A stretch of 64,000 nucleotides of DNA. Source: Micromonospora vinacea (GTDB lineage: Bacteria > Actinomycetota > Actinomycetes > Mycobacteriales > Micromonosporaceae). The position numbers were made by a program, and so were the translations under genes. Shown piece by piece: positions 18,601 to 26,349 of this stretch (position 1 is its first letter; each line of letters opens with the position of its first letter). The notes below the pieces were generated by a model. The model saw only the letters and a list, made by a program, of their open reading frames with translations. It made no database searches and was not told the DNA's origin. The stretch covers positions 124,001 through 188,000 of the forward strand of contig NZ_JADOTY010000001.1 of NCBI RefSeq assembly GCF_015751785.1, written 5' to 3'.

Positions 18601-20300
18601 ACGACGAGTGGCCGGTCGACACCGCGCTGCCCGTGCCAGCTGCGGACGACACGAGCCCGCCGCCCGTCTCCGCACCGCCCGCCTCCGCACCGACTGCCTC
18701 GGTCACGCCGGTCTCCGCGCCCCCGGCACCGCCTATTTCGGCCCCGCCCGCAGCACCCGTCTCCGCGCCGCCAGCGTTCGCCGAGACACCCGTCTCCGCG
18801 CCGCCAGCGCCTGAGGCAGCGCCCGTCTCCGCGCCGCCAGCGCCTGAGGCAGCGCCCGTCTCCGGGCCGCCGGCGTCGGTGGAGCCGACGTCCGGGCCAC
18901 CCGCCTCGGCCGTACCCGGTCCGCGCAGCGGTGAAGACGCGGTGAACGTGCCGGTGTCCGCGCCACCCGACGACGCGCCGCCGGTGGTGACCCGCCCGTC
19001 ACTGGCCGACCCGGGCGACCCGGAACAGGTGCTGGCCGCGTACCGGTGGCGGTTGGACCCGGTCACCCTGCGCGAGGAGCTGACCGAGCCGGACGACCTG
19101 CGGGCCATCCGGCGGCGGTTGACCGAGAAGTTGGGCTCGGCTGTCGACAACCGTGCTCGGGCGCGTCTGCTCAGCCTGCGGGCGGTGGCGTCGCGGATCC
19201 TCGGCGACCTCGACGACGCGCTGGCCGACGGTCGGCTCGCCCTCACCTACGCCGAGGCGACCGGCGAGCTGCGCCGGACCGCGCTGGCCCAGGCCCGGCT
19301 GGCCCACGTGCTGCGCTGGCGCGGCGACTTCGCCGAGGCGGACCAGCTCTTCGCCCAGGCCAACTCGGTCGAGTTGCCCGACCGGTTGCGGGCCGCGCTG
19401 CACGAGCACGCCGGGCGGTCGTCCTACGACCAGGGACGGCTCATGGAGGCCTGCGAACACTTCGAGAAGGCGCTCGACCTGCGCGGCGCGGGCGACGCCG
19501 AACTGCTGGACCGGGTCCGGGTGGCCCTGGACGCGGTCACCGTCCGGGCCGAGGCGGATGGCTTCGGGCCGTACCCCCGGGGTCGGGACGAGGTGCTCGA
19601 CCGGGACCGGCCCCCGTTGCCGCACCGGGACGGGCCGCTCTGGGGTTACACCAGCCAGGACGGCGACGTGGTCATTCCCGCCCGGTACGCCGAGGCGCAG
19701 CCCTTCCACGACGGGTTGGCCTGGGTCCGGCGGCCGGACACCGACCGCTGGTCGCTGATCAACCTGCTCGGCACGACGGTGATCCCACCGTCCTTCCGGG
19801 CGGCGCACCCGTTCAGCGACGGCCTGGCCTGGGTGGTCGGCGAGGGCGGTTGGACGGCGATCGACGCGACCGGCGCGGTGCAGGTCGCACCCAACTTCGC
19901 CGAGGTACGACCGTTCCGGCGCGGGCTGGCCGCGGTGCGACGTGAGGGGTGGGGGGCGGTCGACCGGACCGGCCGGATCGTCGTGCCGACCCGCTACCAC
20001 GGCTTCGTCACCGAGTTGGCCGACGGCCAGCAGATCGACGGTTTCACCGACGAGGGGCTCGCCGTGGTCGACGTGGCGGGTCGGCGGGGCGTGGTGGACC
20101 GCACCGGCACGGTGCTGGTCCCGCCGTCGCACCCGATGCTGGTCATCCACCCGGTGGCGTTCCTGGTCGAGAGCGGCAACGGGCGGTGGGGCGCGCTGGA
20201 CCGGCGCGGCGTGCCGCTCATCGACCCGGTGCACGGCGATCGCGCCGAGGTGCTGGAGGAGATCGACCGGCTACTCACCGACGCCAACCCGGTTCTCTGA
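15597..20300 (+). CDS. Giant Pro/Arg-rich protein with C-terminal TPR-like and WG-repeat domains
   Basis: A 1,567-residue protein. Residues 1 to about 430 are charged low complexity (Arg, Asp, Pro); about 418-452 hold ADPHRT-type repeats; about 500-600 and 880-1120 hold PVSP and PVSAPPAP repeats. From about 1136 a helical region resembles TPRs (LADGRLALTYAEATGELRR, ACEHFEKALDLRG). Residues about 1348-1550 contain some six WG beta-repeats (LWGYTSQDGDVVIPARY, GWGAVDRTGRIVVPTRY, RWGALDRRGVPLID). No signal peptide or membrane helix is seen. The start ATG at 15597 overlaps the stop of a 47-codon ORF, which favours it over upstream frames. The function is unknown; the layout suggests a scaffold with a long disordered arm. 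Confidence 0.8.
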   Translation: MNGRYTDRWPDPNEPSWVVEPTTEWHPQFPGQRYPGDIGMPHQPPPRGRATVSGRAEVPPLAPTRPDGTYLGRSWSDEPPAEQAPQGRSWVDDEPGETPAYGRLRGDERPADTSVYGRPDTADSRHYDHEPYRRPLPEPPRRDERRSPESDRRTAWSDRRPVEERGPAREAAWHRDQPNPERYDSRRPRQEPTERDRGYRGTPPVSPAPRPEPGWVPEPDDAPRRRGTPERPAAGYERHPDDGYAVRPTRDHDGRIADAADPWAPLDDRTRYRADGYPDRAADDLRRPEPRYRADEGIGAAPSPNGGRRRRPETDLPDQPRLDDDRRRPDPDPHWQQPREAAARAEAYPDRRPREQARPDAYRENGYREDAPREDAHREPRPQPGQRPDGSLPWPPPGPVRQDRTPDRAREPGHRTDPPRTADPHRTADPHRTDPHRSPDPHRSADPHRSAEPGIASRPAARSERPTATPSRPDDRPTATPARYDDRSVRPAATAPPAAGRAMPVPPVSPERPVSPAPVSPGWDRPLSAVPVSPATPERPVSPAPDSPATRGGDRPVSAVPASPERPVSPAPVSPAAPGRDRPVSAVPVSPAADRPVSGPPAARLRLEYLPAQVDPPGADERSAAPPAPAHRPLAEPPPASGAHPTPPPRYPGPGTGGHPAKQRRGDEPDRRRVGDPTAGTAPTDRRPVSPDRSPSPERPHSADRPAAPPRPYSPERPAPTADARPSVAPPPTWQAPEPPATRPVPPPADPTPAASAPAASQPPAEDVVPALPLAPGTPRRYVPPPPSEEPVAPVREPDDVPRARGPEAWFSPAPPAESDQDEPTTDQQSFDPADDDSTAGDPDLATTPAAPDAEETSTPRVDTHLDVADEHPGGSTPDDAFAPVVSAPPARPVSVPPADSVSDAPRLWADDLEDDPLPAADAGTVDGDQPVSGAPVVAMPHQRTEADLDAEGEADQQLSTASPSEDTDPVEYGPTDELTPHAEPAEPADDPSTSLTDGWQDDEWPVDTALPVPAADDTSPPPVSAPPASAPTASVTPVSAPPAPPISAPPAAPVSAPPAFAETPVSAPPAPEAAPVSAPPAPEAAPVSGPPASVEPTSGPPASAVPGPRSGEDAVNVPVSAPPDDAPPVVTRPSLADPGDPEQVLAAYRWRLDPVTLREELTEPDDLRAIRRRLTEKLGSAVDNRARARLLSLRAVASRILGDLDDALADGRLALTYAEATGELRRTALAQARLAHVLRWRGDFAEADQLFAQANSVELPDRLRAALHEHAGRSSYDQGRLMEACEHFEKALDLRGAGDAELLDRVRVALDAVTVRAEADGFGPYPRGRDEVLDRDRPPLPHRDGPLWGYTSQDGDVVIPARYAEAQPFHDGLAWVRRPDTDRWSLINLLGTTVIPPSFRAAHPFSDGLAWVVGEGGWTAIDATGAVQVAPNFAEVRPFRRGLAAVRREGWGAVDRTGRIVVPTRYHGFVTELADGQQIDGFTDEGLAVVDVAGRRGVVDRTGTVLVPPSHPMLVIHPVAFLVESGNGRWGALDRRGVPLIDPVHGDRAEVLEEIDRLLTDANPVL

Positions 20301-20332
20301 GTCACCGATCGCCATCGGTGATCCACTAGAGC

Positions 20333-20338
20333 TAGGGT
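20333..20338 (+). promoter_or_regulatory. Putative -10 box (TAGGGT), leaderless promoter
   Basis: TAGGGT ends 6 nt before the ATG at 20345. Confidence 0.45.
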
Positions 20339-20344
20339 CGGTAC

Positions 20345-21343
20345 ATGGAATTCCGACACCTGGGCCGTTCCGGCCTGATGGTCAGCGAGATCTCGTACGG
20401 CAACTGGATCACCCACGGGTCGCAGGTCGAGGAGGACGCCGCGTTCGCCTGCGTCCGGGCCGCACTCGACGCGGGGATCACGACCTTCGACACCGCCGAC
20501 GTGTACGCCGGCACCCGAGCCGAGGACGTGCTCGGCCGGGCGCTGGAGAACGAGCGCCGGGAGGGCCTGGAGATCTTCACCAAGGTCTACTGGCCGACCG
20601 GGCCGGGCCGCAACGACCGTGGCCTGTCCCGCAAGCACATCATGGAGTCGATCAACGGCTCGCTGCGCCGGCTGCGTACCGACTACGTGGACCTCTACCA
20701 GGCCCACCGGTACGACTACAGCACGCCGCTGGAGGAGACGATGGAGGCGTTCGCCGACGTCGTGCACTCCGGCAAGGCGCACTACATCGGGGTCTCCGAG
20801 TGGACCGCCGAGCAGCTGCGCGCCGCGCACCCGCTCGCCCGGGAGCTGCACATCCCGCTGGTCTCCAACCAGCCGCAGTACTCGATGCTGTGGCGGGTCA
20901 TCGAGAGCGAGGTGGTGCCGGCCAGCGAGGAGCTGGGCATCGGGCAGATCGTCTGGTCGCCGATGGCGCAGGGCGTGCTCTCCGGCAAGTACCTGCCGGG
21001 GCAGCCGCCGCCGGCCGGTTCCCGCGCCACCGACGAGAAGTCCGGCGCGGGCTTCATCTCCCGGTTCATGAACGACGACGTGCTGACCCGGGTGCAGCAG
21101 CTCAAGCCCATCGCCGAGCAGGCCGGGCTGAGCATGGCCCAGCTCGCCGTGGCGTGGGTCCTGCAGAACCCGAACGTCTCCTCGGCGATCATCGGCGCGT
21201 CCCGCCCCGAGCAGGTGCACGACAACGTGAAGGCGGCCGGGGTGAAGCTCGACGCCGACCTGCTCAAGGCGATCGACGACATCGTCGGGCCGGTCACCGA
21301 GCGGGACCCGGCAAAGACCGAGTCACCCGCGCAGCGTCCCTGA
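20345..21343 (+). CDS. Aldo/keto reductase (Kv-beta-like)
   Basis: A 332-residue NADPH-dependent oxidoreductase with the AKR barrel. The catalytic tetrad is visible: Asp and Tyr in FDTADVYAG, Lys in FTKVYW and His in YQAHRYD. The C-terminal cofactor segment is SSAIIGASRPEQVHDNV. The sequence resembles the potassium-channel beta-subunit/YghZ branch more than the one at 38861-39859. The start is ATG at 20345, immediately after a -10-like box, suggesting leaderless expression. The substrate is unknown. It ends at the hairpin 21351-21391, shared with the convergent M50 protease gene. Confidence 0.9.
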   Translation: MEFRHLGRSGLMVSEISYGNWITHGSQVEEDAAFACVRAALDAGITTFDTADVYAGTRAEDVLGRALENERREGLEIFTKVYWPTGPGRNDRGLSRKHIMESINGSLRRLRTDYVDLYQAHRYDYSTPLEETMEAFADVVHSGKAHYIGVSEWTAEQLRAAHPLARELHIPLVSNQPQYSMLWRVIESEVVPASEELGIGQIVWSPMAQGVLSGKYLPGQPPPAGSRATDEKSGAGFISRFMNDDVLTRVQQLKPIAEQAGLSMAQLAVAWVLQNPNVSSAIIGASRPEQVHDNVKAAGVKLDADLLKAIDDIVGPVTERDPAKTESPAQRP

Positions 21344-21350
21344 CACGGGT

Positions 21351-21391
21351 CCGGCCCGGCCGGCGTGGGTGTTGCACGCCGACCGGGCCGG
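21351..21391. terminator. Bidirectional hairpin terminator
   Basis: A 17-bp stem with a single mismatch (CCGGCCCGGCCGGCGTG against 21375-21391) and a 7-nt loop, between the convergent aldo/keto reductase and M50 protease genes. Confidence 0.8.
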
Positions 21392-21406
21392 TCAGCCCAG
21401 CTCAGG

Positions 21407-22204
21407 TCAGCTCTGCCAGAAGCGGATCAGCTCCAGGCCGGTGGCGTAGAGCCACGACGGCAGACCGAGCAGGTCACCGACCGCGAAGACCGCGTCGAAG
21501 AACCACCCACCGATGCGCGGGTTCCACAGCAACGCGAAGAGCAGGATGAAGCCGTACGGCGCGAACAGGTCGTACATCTTGCGCCACTGCGGGTTGAGCC
21601 ACGGCTGGATCATGTTGCCGCCGTCCAGGCCGGGCACCGGCAGCAGGTTCAGCACACTGGCGGTGAGCTGGAGGAAGGCGAGCAGCGCCACCCCGGCCCA
21701 GAACTCCACCGGACCACCCGACTGGGCGCCGAGCCGCACCACCGCCACCAGCACCAACGTAAACAGCACGTTGGTCGCCGGGCCGGCGAGGCTGACCAGG
21801 GTGTGCCGCAGTCGGCCCGGAATGGCGTGCCGGTCCACCCAGACCGCGCCACCCGGCAGGCCGATGCCGCCGAGCAGCACCACCACCACCGGCAGCACGA
21901 TCGACAGCAGCGGGTGGGTGTACTTGAACGGGTTCAGCGTCAGGTAGCCGCGGTGGGCGATGTCCCGGTCGCCGGCCCGGTAGGCCACCACCGCGTGGGC
22001 GTACTCGTGCAGGCAGAGCGACACCAGCCAACCGGACACCACGAAGAGGAACACGTTGAACCGGACGCTGCCGTACCCGTTCCAGGTCAACACCCCGCTG
22101 ACCGCGAAGAGCGCGACCAGGCCGAGGAAGACCGGGCTGGGCCGGAACGCCGCCCTGGGTACGCCGAGGACCAGCCCGTCACCGCCCGGGCGGTCGTAGG
22201 CCAT
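21407..22204 (-). CDS. Site-2 protease family (M50) membrane metalloprotease
   Basis: A 265-residue membrane protein with about six helices. The zinc-binding HExxH is HEYAH in SLCLHEYAHAVVAYRAGD, and the third ligand motif is LLPVPGLDGG. The insertion VWVDRHAIPGRLRHTLVSLAGPATN is typical of the S2P/rhomboid-linked M50B group found in actinobacteria. ATG at 22204 overlaps the stop of the upstream 66-aa gene as TGATG, so the two are translationally coupled. It may cleave membrane-bound regulators, but no substrate such as an anti-sigma factor is encoded nearby. Confidence 0.9.
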   Translation of the reverse strand: MAYDRPGGDGLVLGVPRAAFRPSPVFLGLVALFAVSGVLTWNGYGSVRFNVFLFVVSGWLVSLCLHEYAHAVVAYRAGDRDIAHRGYLTLNPFKYTHPLLSIVLPVVVVLLGGIGLPGGAVWVDRHAIPGRLRHTLVSLAGPATNVLFTLVLVAVVRLGAQSGGPVEFWAGVALLAFLQLTASVLNLLPVPGLDGGNMIQPWLNPQWRKMYDLFAPYGFILLFALLWNPRIGGWFFDAVFAVGDLLGLPSWLYATGLELIRFWQS

Positions 22205-22404
22205 CACTCGGCCGTGGGCAGCAGGCTCATCCGGTACTCCACCCGGTCGTCCTCCACGAGCGCGACCGAGGTGACGCCGGACGCCGCGAGCTCCCGCCAG
22301 GTCTGACCGATCCAGGATTCGGCGTCGGCCTGGCTGCTGAACGACTCCGCCGGTCCCTCGACCGTCTGGCCGTCCGTGCCCTCGTACCGCCAGCTCCACG
22401 CCAT
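22204..22404 (-). CDS. Small conserved hypothetical protein coupled to the M50 protease
   Basis: A 66-residue protein (MAWSWRYEGTDGQTVEGP...) with a pattern of beta-strands and one helix (SFSSQADAESWIGQTWREL) and no signal peptide or membrane segment. The start is ATG at 22404, with GAGGGGAGA upstream on the minus strand. Its TGA overlaps the protease ATG by one base, so both are made from one transcript. I recall small proteins of this kind in many actinobacteria, but I know of no characterised function; a partner or adaptor role for the protease is only inference. Confidence 0.75.
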   Translation of the reverse strand: MAWSWRYEGTDGQTVEGPAESFSSQADAESWIGQTWRELAASGVTSVALVEDDRVEYRMSLLPTAE

Positions 22405-22537
22405 GCCGCGTCTCCCCTCGCCGCTGAAGTCCCCGTGGGACGAACCCTCGCCAGCGTAGTCGGCCCGGCGCGCAACGGCCGCTCGCTCGCCCCGGCCGGG
22501 ACCCACGGGGTGGATCAAACCGATTGACGCCGGCCGG

Positions 22538-22543
22538 TACGGT
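22538..22543 (+). promoter_or_regulatory. Putative -10 box (TACGGT), leaderless promoter
   Basis: TACGGT ends 6 nt before the GTG at 22550. Confidence 0.4.
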
Positions 22544-22549
22544 GGCTCG

Positions 22550-24346
22550 GTGTTGACGCGGGGAGTACTGCTCGGCGACCGGTACCGGCTGGGCGAGCGG
22601 GTGGCGACGGGCGGGATGGGCGCGGTCTGGCGCGGCACGGACGTGCTGCTGGAACGCGAGGTCGCGGTGAAGGTGCTGCTGCCGTCGCTGGTCGCCGATC
22701 CGGAGTTCACCGCCCGGTTCCGGGGCGAGGCGCGGATGCTGGCCGCGCTGCGGCATCCCGGCGTGGTCCCGGTGCACGACGTGGGGCAGGCCGCGCTCGA
22801 CGACGGCAGCCAGGTCGACTACCTGGTGATGGAGTACGTCGAGGGCGAGCCGTTGTCCGCCCGGGTGCGCGCGGTGGGGCGGCTGGATCCGGCCACCACC
22901 ATGTCGGTGCTGGCCCAGGCCGCCGACGCGCTGCACACCGCCCACCTCGCCGGCATCGTGCACCGCGACGTGAAGCCGGGCAACCTGCTGGTCAAGGCCG
23001 ACGGCACCGTGGTGCTCGTCGACTTCGGCATCGCCCGGTCCCGCGACATGGCCGGGCTCACCGCCGCGAACATGGTGCTCGGCACCGCCTCGTACATGTC
23101 CCCCGAGCAGGCCACCGGGCAGCCGGTCTCGGCCGCCACCGACATCTACGCGCTCGGCGCGGTGGCGTACTTCTGCCTTGCCGGGCAGCCGCCCTTCCAC
23201 GGTGACAACCCCCTCGCGGTGGCGCTCCGCCACGCTCAGGAGGACCCGGCCGCGCTGCCGGCGGACACCCCACCGGCGGTCGCCGCCGTGGTGGCCCGCG
23301 CGCTGGCCAAGCGTCCGGAGGACCGGTTCGGCAGCGCCGCTGAGTTGGCCGCTGCCGCCGCCGACGCCCGCGACGCGACACTGGCCAGCATCCCGGTCTC
23401 CGCCCGCCCTCCGTGGGCGCTGGCCGCTCCGACCCCGTCCGCCGTCCCGGCCCCCGCCGTTCCCGTCGGCCCGGCTCCCGTGCCGCCGGCCGGCCTGACT
23501 CCCACGCCGCCGGTCGGGGCGGCGCCGCCCGCCGGGCCGGTGTCGGCAGGGCCCGCCGCGCCGCGCCCACCGGCGAGCGGCACTGCCGAACCGACGACCG
23601 GGCCGAAGCCGACCCGGGAGGACGCGCTCCCGGGCGGGCCGGCGGGCCGGCGCCGTCCACTGCTGCTCGGGGCCGGCGCGGTCGTCCTCGTCGCGCTGGT
23701 CGTCGCGGTGGCCGTGGTGGCGCTGCGACCCGAAGCCGACCACGGTGGGGCCCAGCCTCCCGCGCTGGCCGGCGAGTCGGTGGCGGCCGCCGACGGATCA
23801 CTACCACCCGCAGACGCGACCACCACCGGGCCCCGGCCCACCACGACGCCGGGCGCCAGCCGCACCGCGACGGCCGACCCGACCGGCTCCGCCGCCGTCG
23901 ACGCGACGGCCAGCAGCGACCCCGCCCGCACCACGACGCCGGGCGGCACACCGACCGGTACGGCCAGCAGCCGACCGACGCCCAGCCGCACCCCGTCCAG
24001 CCGGCCCAACCCGTACACGGCCGCCCAGGCGTGCGGCAGCGGCTACCAGGTGATCGACTCGGCGACGCTGACCGGCGGCGACGGGCAGCGCAAGGGCCGG
24101 GTCTACCTGCTGTACCACGCGGGCACCGGCACCAACTGCGTGGTCACCCTCAAGGACACCGCGGTCGGCACGAAGTCGGCGGCCTCGGCGTACCTGGAGG
24201 TGCAGGGGCGGACACGCAGCACCGACAGCGGGTCCTTCGACTACTACGCCGGACCGGTGCGGGCCACCGCCGCCGGGACGTGCGTCAAGTGGGGCGGCTC
24301 CACCGGTGGGGTCAGTTACGGCAGCGCGTTCGAACACTGCGACTGA
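22550..24346 (+). CDS. PknB-type transmembrane serine/threonine protein kinase
   Basis: A 598-residue protein. Residues 1 to about 270 form the kinase domain: glycine loop ATGGMGAV, catalytic Lys41 in VAVKVLLP, catalytic loop HRDVKPGN, DFGIA metal-binding loop and activation-segment end GTASYMSPEQ. A Pro/Ala-rich linker follows, then one membrane helix (about residues 370-393), then a Thr/Pro-rich extracellular stalk (about 400-485) and a C-terminal domain of about 110 residues with two cysteines that could pair (QACGSGYQV, GTNCVVTL). There are no PASTA repeats, so the sensor is not muropeptide-binding by sequence. GTG at 22550 is chosen because the family N-terminus (LLGDRYRLGERV) follows at once. 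Confidence 0.93.
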   Translation: MLTRGVLLGDRYRLGERVATGGMGAVWRGTDVLLEREVAVKVLLPSLVADPEFTARFRGEARMLAALRHPGVVPVHDVGQAALDDGSQVDYLVMEYVEGEPLSARVRAVGRLDPATTMSVLAQAADALHTAHLAGIVHRDVKPGNLLVKADGTVVLVDFGIARSRDMAGLTAANMVLGTASYMSPEQATGQPVSAATDIYALGAVAYFCLAGQPPFHGDNPLAVALRHAQEDPAALPADTPPAVAAVVARALAKRPEDRFGSAAELAAAAADARDATLASIPVSARPPWALAAPTPSAVPAPAVPVGPAPVPPAGLTPTPPVGAAPPAGPVSAGPAAPRPPASGTAEPTTGPKPTREDALPGGPAGRRRPLLLGAGAVVLVALVVAVAVVALRPEADHGGAQPPALAGESVAAADGSLPPADATTTGPRPTTTPGASRTATADPTGSAAVDATASSDPARTTTPGGTPTGTASSRPTPSRTPSSRPNPYTAAQACGSGYQVIDSATLTGGDGQRKGRVYLLYHAGTGTNCVVTLKDTAVGTKSAASAYLEVQGRTRSTDSGSFDYYAGPVRATAAGTCVKWGGSTGGVSYGSAFEHCD

Positions 24347-24393
24347 ACGGCCGGGAGCACCGGGCCGGCAGGCACCGCAACCCCGGGCGGCCT

Positions 24394-24399
24394 TAAGGT
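24394..24399 (+). promoter_or_regulatory. Putative -10 box (TAAGGT), leaderless promoter of cobU-cobT
   Basis: TAAGGT ends 6 nt before the ATG at 24406. The 59-nt gap upstream is too short for a cobalamin riboswitch. Confidence 0.5.
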
Positions 24400-24405
24400 A
24401 CGGGC

Positions 24406-26349
24406 ATGTCCGTAGACGGGTGGAACACGGTCCTGGTGCTCGGCGGTATCCGGTCCGGCAAGTCCGAGTTCGCCGAGTCCCTGGTCACCGACGCGCCGGT
24501 GGTCCGCTACGTCGCCACCGCGCCCGAGGGCGACCCGGAGGACACCGAGTGGGCGACCCGGCTGGCGGCGCACCGCGCCCGGCGGCCGGGCAGCTGGACC
24601 ACCGAGGAGACCACCGAGGATCCGCGCCGGCTGGCCGACGTGCTCGAGTCCGCCGAGCCCAACGAGACGTTGCTCGTCGACGACCTGGGCGGCTGGGTGA
24701 CAGTGCTGCTCGATCCGGACCACCAACCCGCCGACGACGTGGCGACCATCGCCGAGCTGGCCGAGGCGATCCGCGGGTGCGCCGCCCGGGTGGTGCTGGT
24801 GAGCCCCGAGGTGGGGCTGTCGCTGGTGCCGACCACCCCGCTGGGCCGGGCCTTCACCGACGCGCTGGGCGCGGCCAACCGTGCGGTCGCCGACGCCTGC
24901 GACGCGGTGGTGCTGGTCGTCGCCGGTCAGCCGGTCTGGCTCAAGCCGGTCGCCACCGCGACCGAGTCGACCGCCACCACCACCGTGACCGCGCCGGCCG
25001 CCACTGCGACCGCGCCGACGGCGGCCGCCACGGTCGTGGCGAGCCTGGCCGACACCGAGCCGACCCCCGAGGTGCAGCTGCCCGACGTGCTGACCCACAC
25101 CCCGCCGGCCGCCCCGACCCCGGAGCCGGGCAACGCGTGGGCCGCGCCGACCATGGCGCTGCCGATGGTGTCCACCGGGCTGGTCATCCAGCCCGGCATG
25201 GAGCTGCCGATGCCCGACGAGTACGCGGGCCCGCAGGCGGTGGACCGGCTGGCCACGCTTGACGTACCAGGTGCCGGGCTGGGCGTGCTGGACCGCGTGG
25301 TGGGCTTCGCCGCCGCCACCCAGGGCACCTCGATCCCCGCCGCCTGGGGCTCGGTGCGGGTGCTGCTGCTGCACGGCGACCACGCCGGCGGGGCGTCGGC
25401 CGGCACCGTCGCCGGTGAGTCGGCGCGCCGCGCCGCGCAGGCCCGCGCCGGCCGGGGCGCGTTGGCGCGGCTGGCCGCCGAGAGCGGCGCCAGTCTCCAG
25501 GTGGTGGACACGCCGGCCGCCGCGCCGATCGAGGACCAGCCGGCCCTCACGCCCGAACAGGTGGAGTCCGCGCTGCGCTACGGCTGGCGGTTGGCCGAGC
25601 AGGCCGCCGACGCCGGCGTACAGCTGCTGGTGCTCGGGGCGTGCGGAGCCGGCACCGAGGCGGCGGCCGCGGCGGTACTCGCGGCGACCGCCGGTGCGGA
25701 GCCACCCGCCGTGCTGGGCCGGGTGATCACCGAATCCGGCGAGATCGACGACGCGGCGTGGATGATCCGCTGCGCGGCGGTCCGCGACGCGCTGCACCGC
25801 ACCCGACGCTCGTCGCGCGGCGCCAAGGACATCCTCGCCGAGCTGGGCGGCGGCGACGTGGCAGTGGCCACCGGCGTGCTGCTCGGCGCGACCGCCCGCC
25901 GGGTGCCGGTGCTGCTCGACGGGCCGGTCGGCCTGGCCGCCGGCATGGTGAGCCGCGACCTGGCCGGGCAGGCCCGGCACTGGTGCCTGCTGGCCGACCA
26001 CGGCGGGCACCCGGCCGTGCGGCTCGCCGCCGACGTGCTGGGCCTCACCCCGCTGCTCGACCTGCGGCTGGATCTCGGCGAGGGCGCGAACGCGCTGGTC
26101 GCGCTGCCGCTGCTGCGCTCGGTGCTGGCGCTGTCCGCCGCTCTGCCGGTGCACCCGTCGCTGGCCGGCACTGACGACACCGACCCGGCCGCCGACGAGC
26201 CGGAGTCCACCGACCCGAGCTACGCCGACCCGGATCTCACCGAGCCCGACTCCACCGAGCCCGACTTCGTCGAGCCGGAGCCGGCCGGTCCGGGCCCGGC
26301 CAGCACCGAGGTCGACGAACAGCCGGCGTCGGGCTGGCGTGCCGGCTGA
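24406..26349 (+). CDS. cobU/cobT: Fused CobU (adenosylcobinamide kinase/GTP guanylyltransferase) and CobT-like protein
   Basis: A 647-residue fusion of two enzymes of the cobalamin lower-loop pathway. Residues about 1-185 are CobU: P-loop GGIRSGKSEF, the HRARRPGSW segment that carries the guanylylated His in CobU, and VDDLGGWV. An Ala/Thr/Pro linker (about 186-285) leads to a CobT-like domain (about 286-590) with GGGDVAVATGVLLGATA, RVPVLLDGPVGLAAGM and RLDLGEGANALVALPLL, which keeps the likely catalytic Glu of the LGEG motif. Other CobT motifs are altered: LGACGAGTE where LGEMGIGNT is usual, and no clear HxSxEPGH, only LLADHGGHPAV. An acidic Asp/Glu/Pro tail ends it. cobS overlaps its end. 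Confidence 0.85.
   Translation: MSVDGWNTVLVLGGIRSGKSEFAESLVTDAPVVRYVATAPEGDPEDTEWATRLAAHRARRPGSWTTEETTEDPRRLADVLESAEPNETLLVDDLGGWVTVLLDPDHQPADDVATIAELAEAIRGCAARVVLVSPEVGLSLVPTTPLGRAFTDALGAANRAVADACDAVVLVVAGQPVWLKPVATATESTATTTVTAPAATATAPTAAATVVASLADTEPTPEVQLPDVLTHTPPAAPTPEPGNAWAAPTMALPMVSTGLVIQPGMELPMPDEYAGPQAVDRLATLDVPGAGLGVLDRVVGFAAATQGTSIPAAWGSVRVLLLHGDHAGGASAGTVAGESARRAAQARAGRGALARLAAESGASLQVVDTPAAAPIEDQPALTPEQVESALRYGWRLAEQAADAGVQLLVLGACGAGTEAAAAAVLAATAGAEPPAVLGRVITESGEIDDAAWMIRCAAVRDALHRTRRSSRGAKDILAELGGGDVAVATGVLLGATARRVPVLLDGPVGLAAGMVSRDLAGQARHWCLLADHGGHPAVRLAADVLGLTPLLDLRLDLGEGANALVALPLLRSVLALSAALPVHPSLAGTDDTDPAADEPESTDPSYADPDLTEPDSTEPDFVEPEPAGPGPASTEVDEQPASGWRAG

Noticed and set aside
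24347..24405. Possible cobalamin riboswitch before cobU-cobT
   Set aside because: Only 59 nt are available, there is no B12-box-like sequence, and a -10-like box sits next to the start codon.
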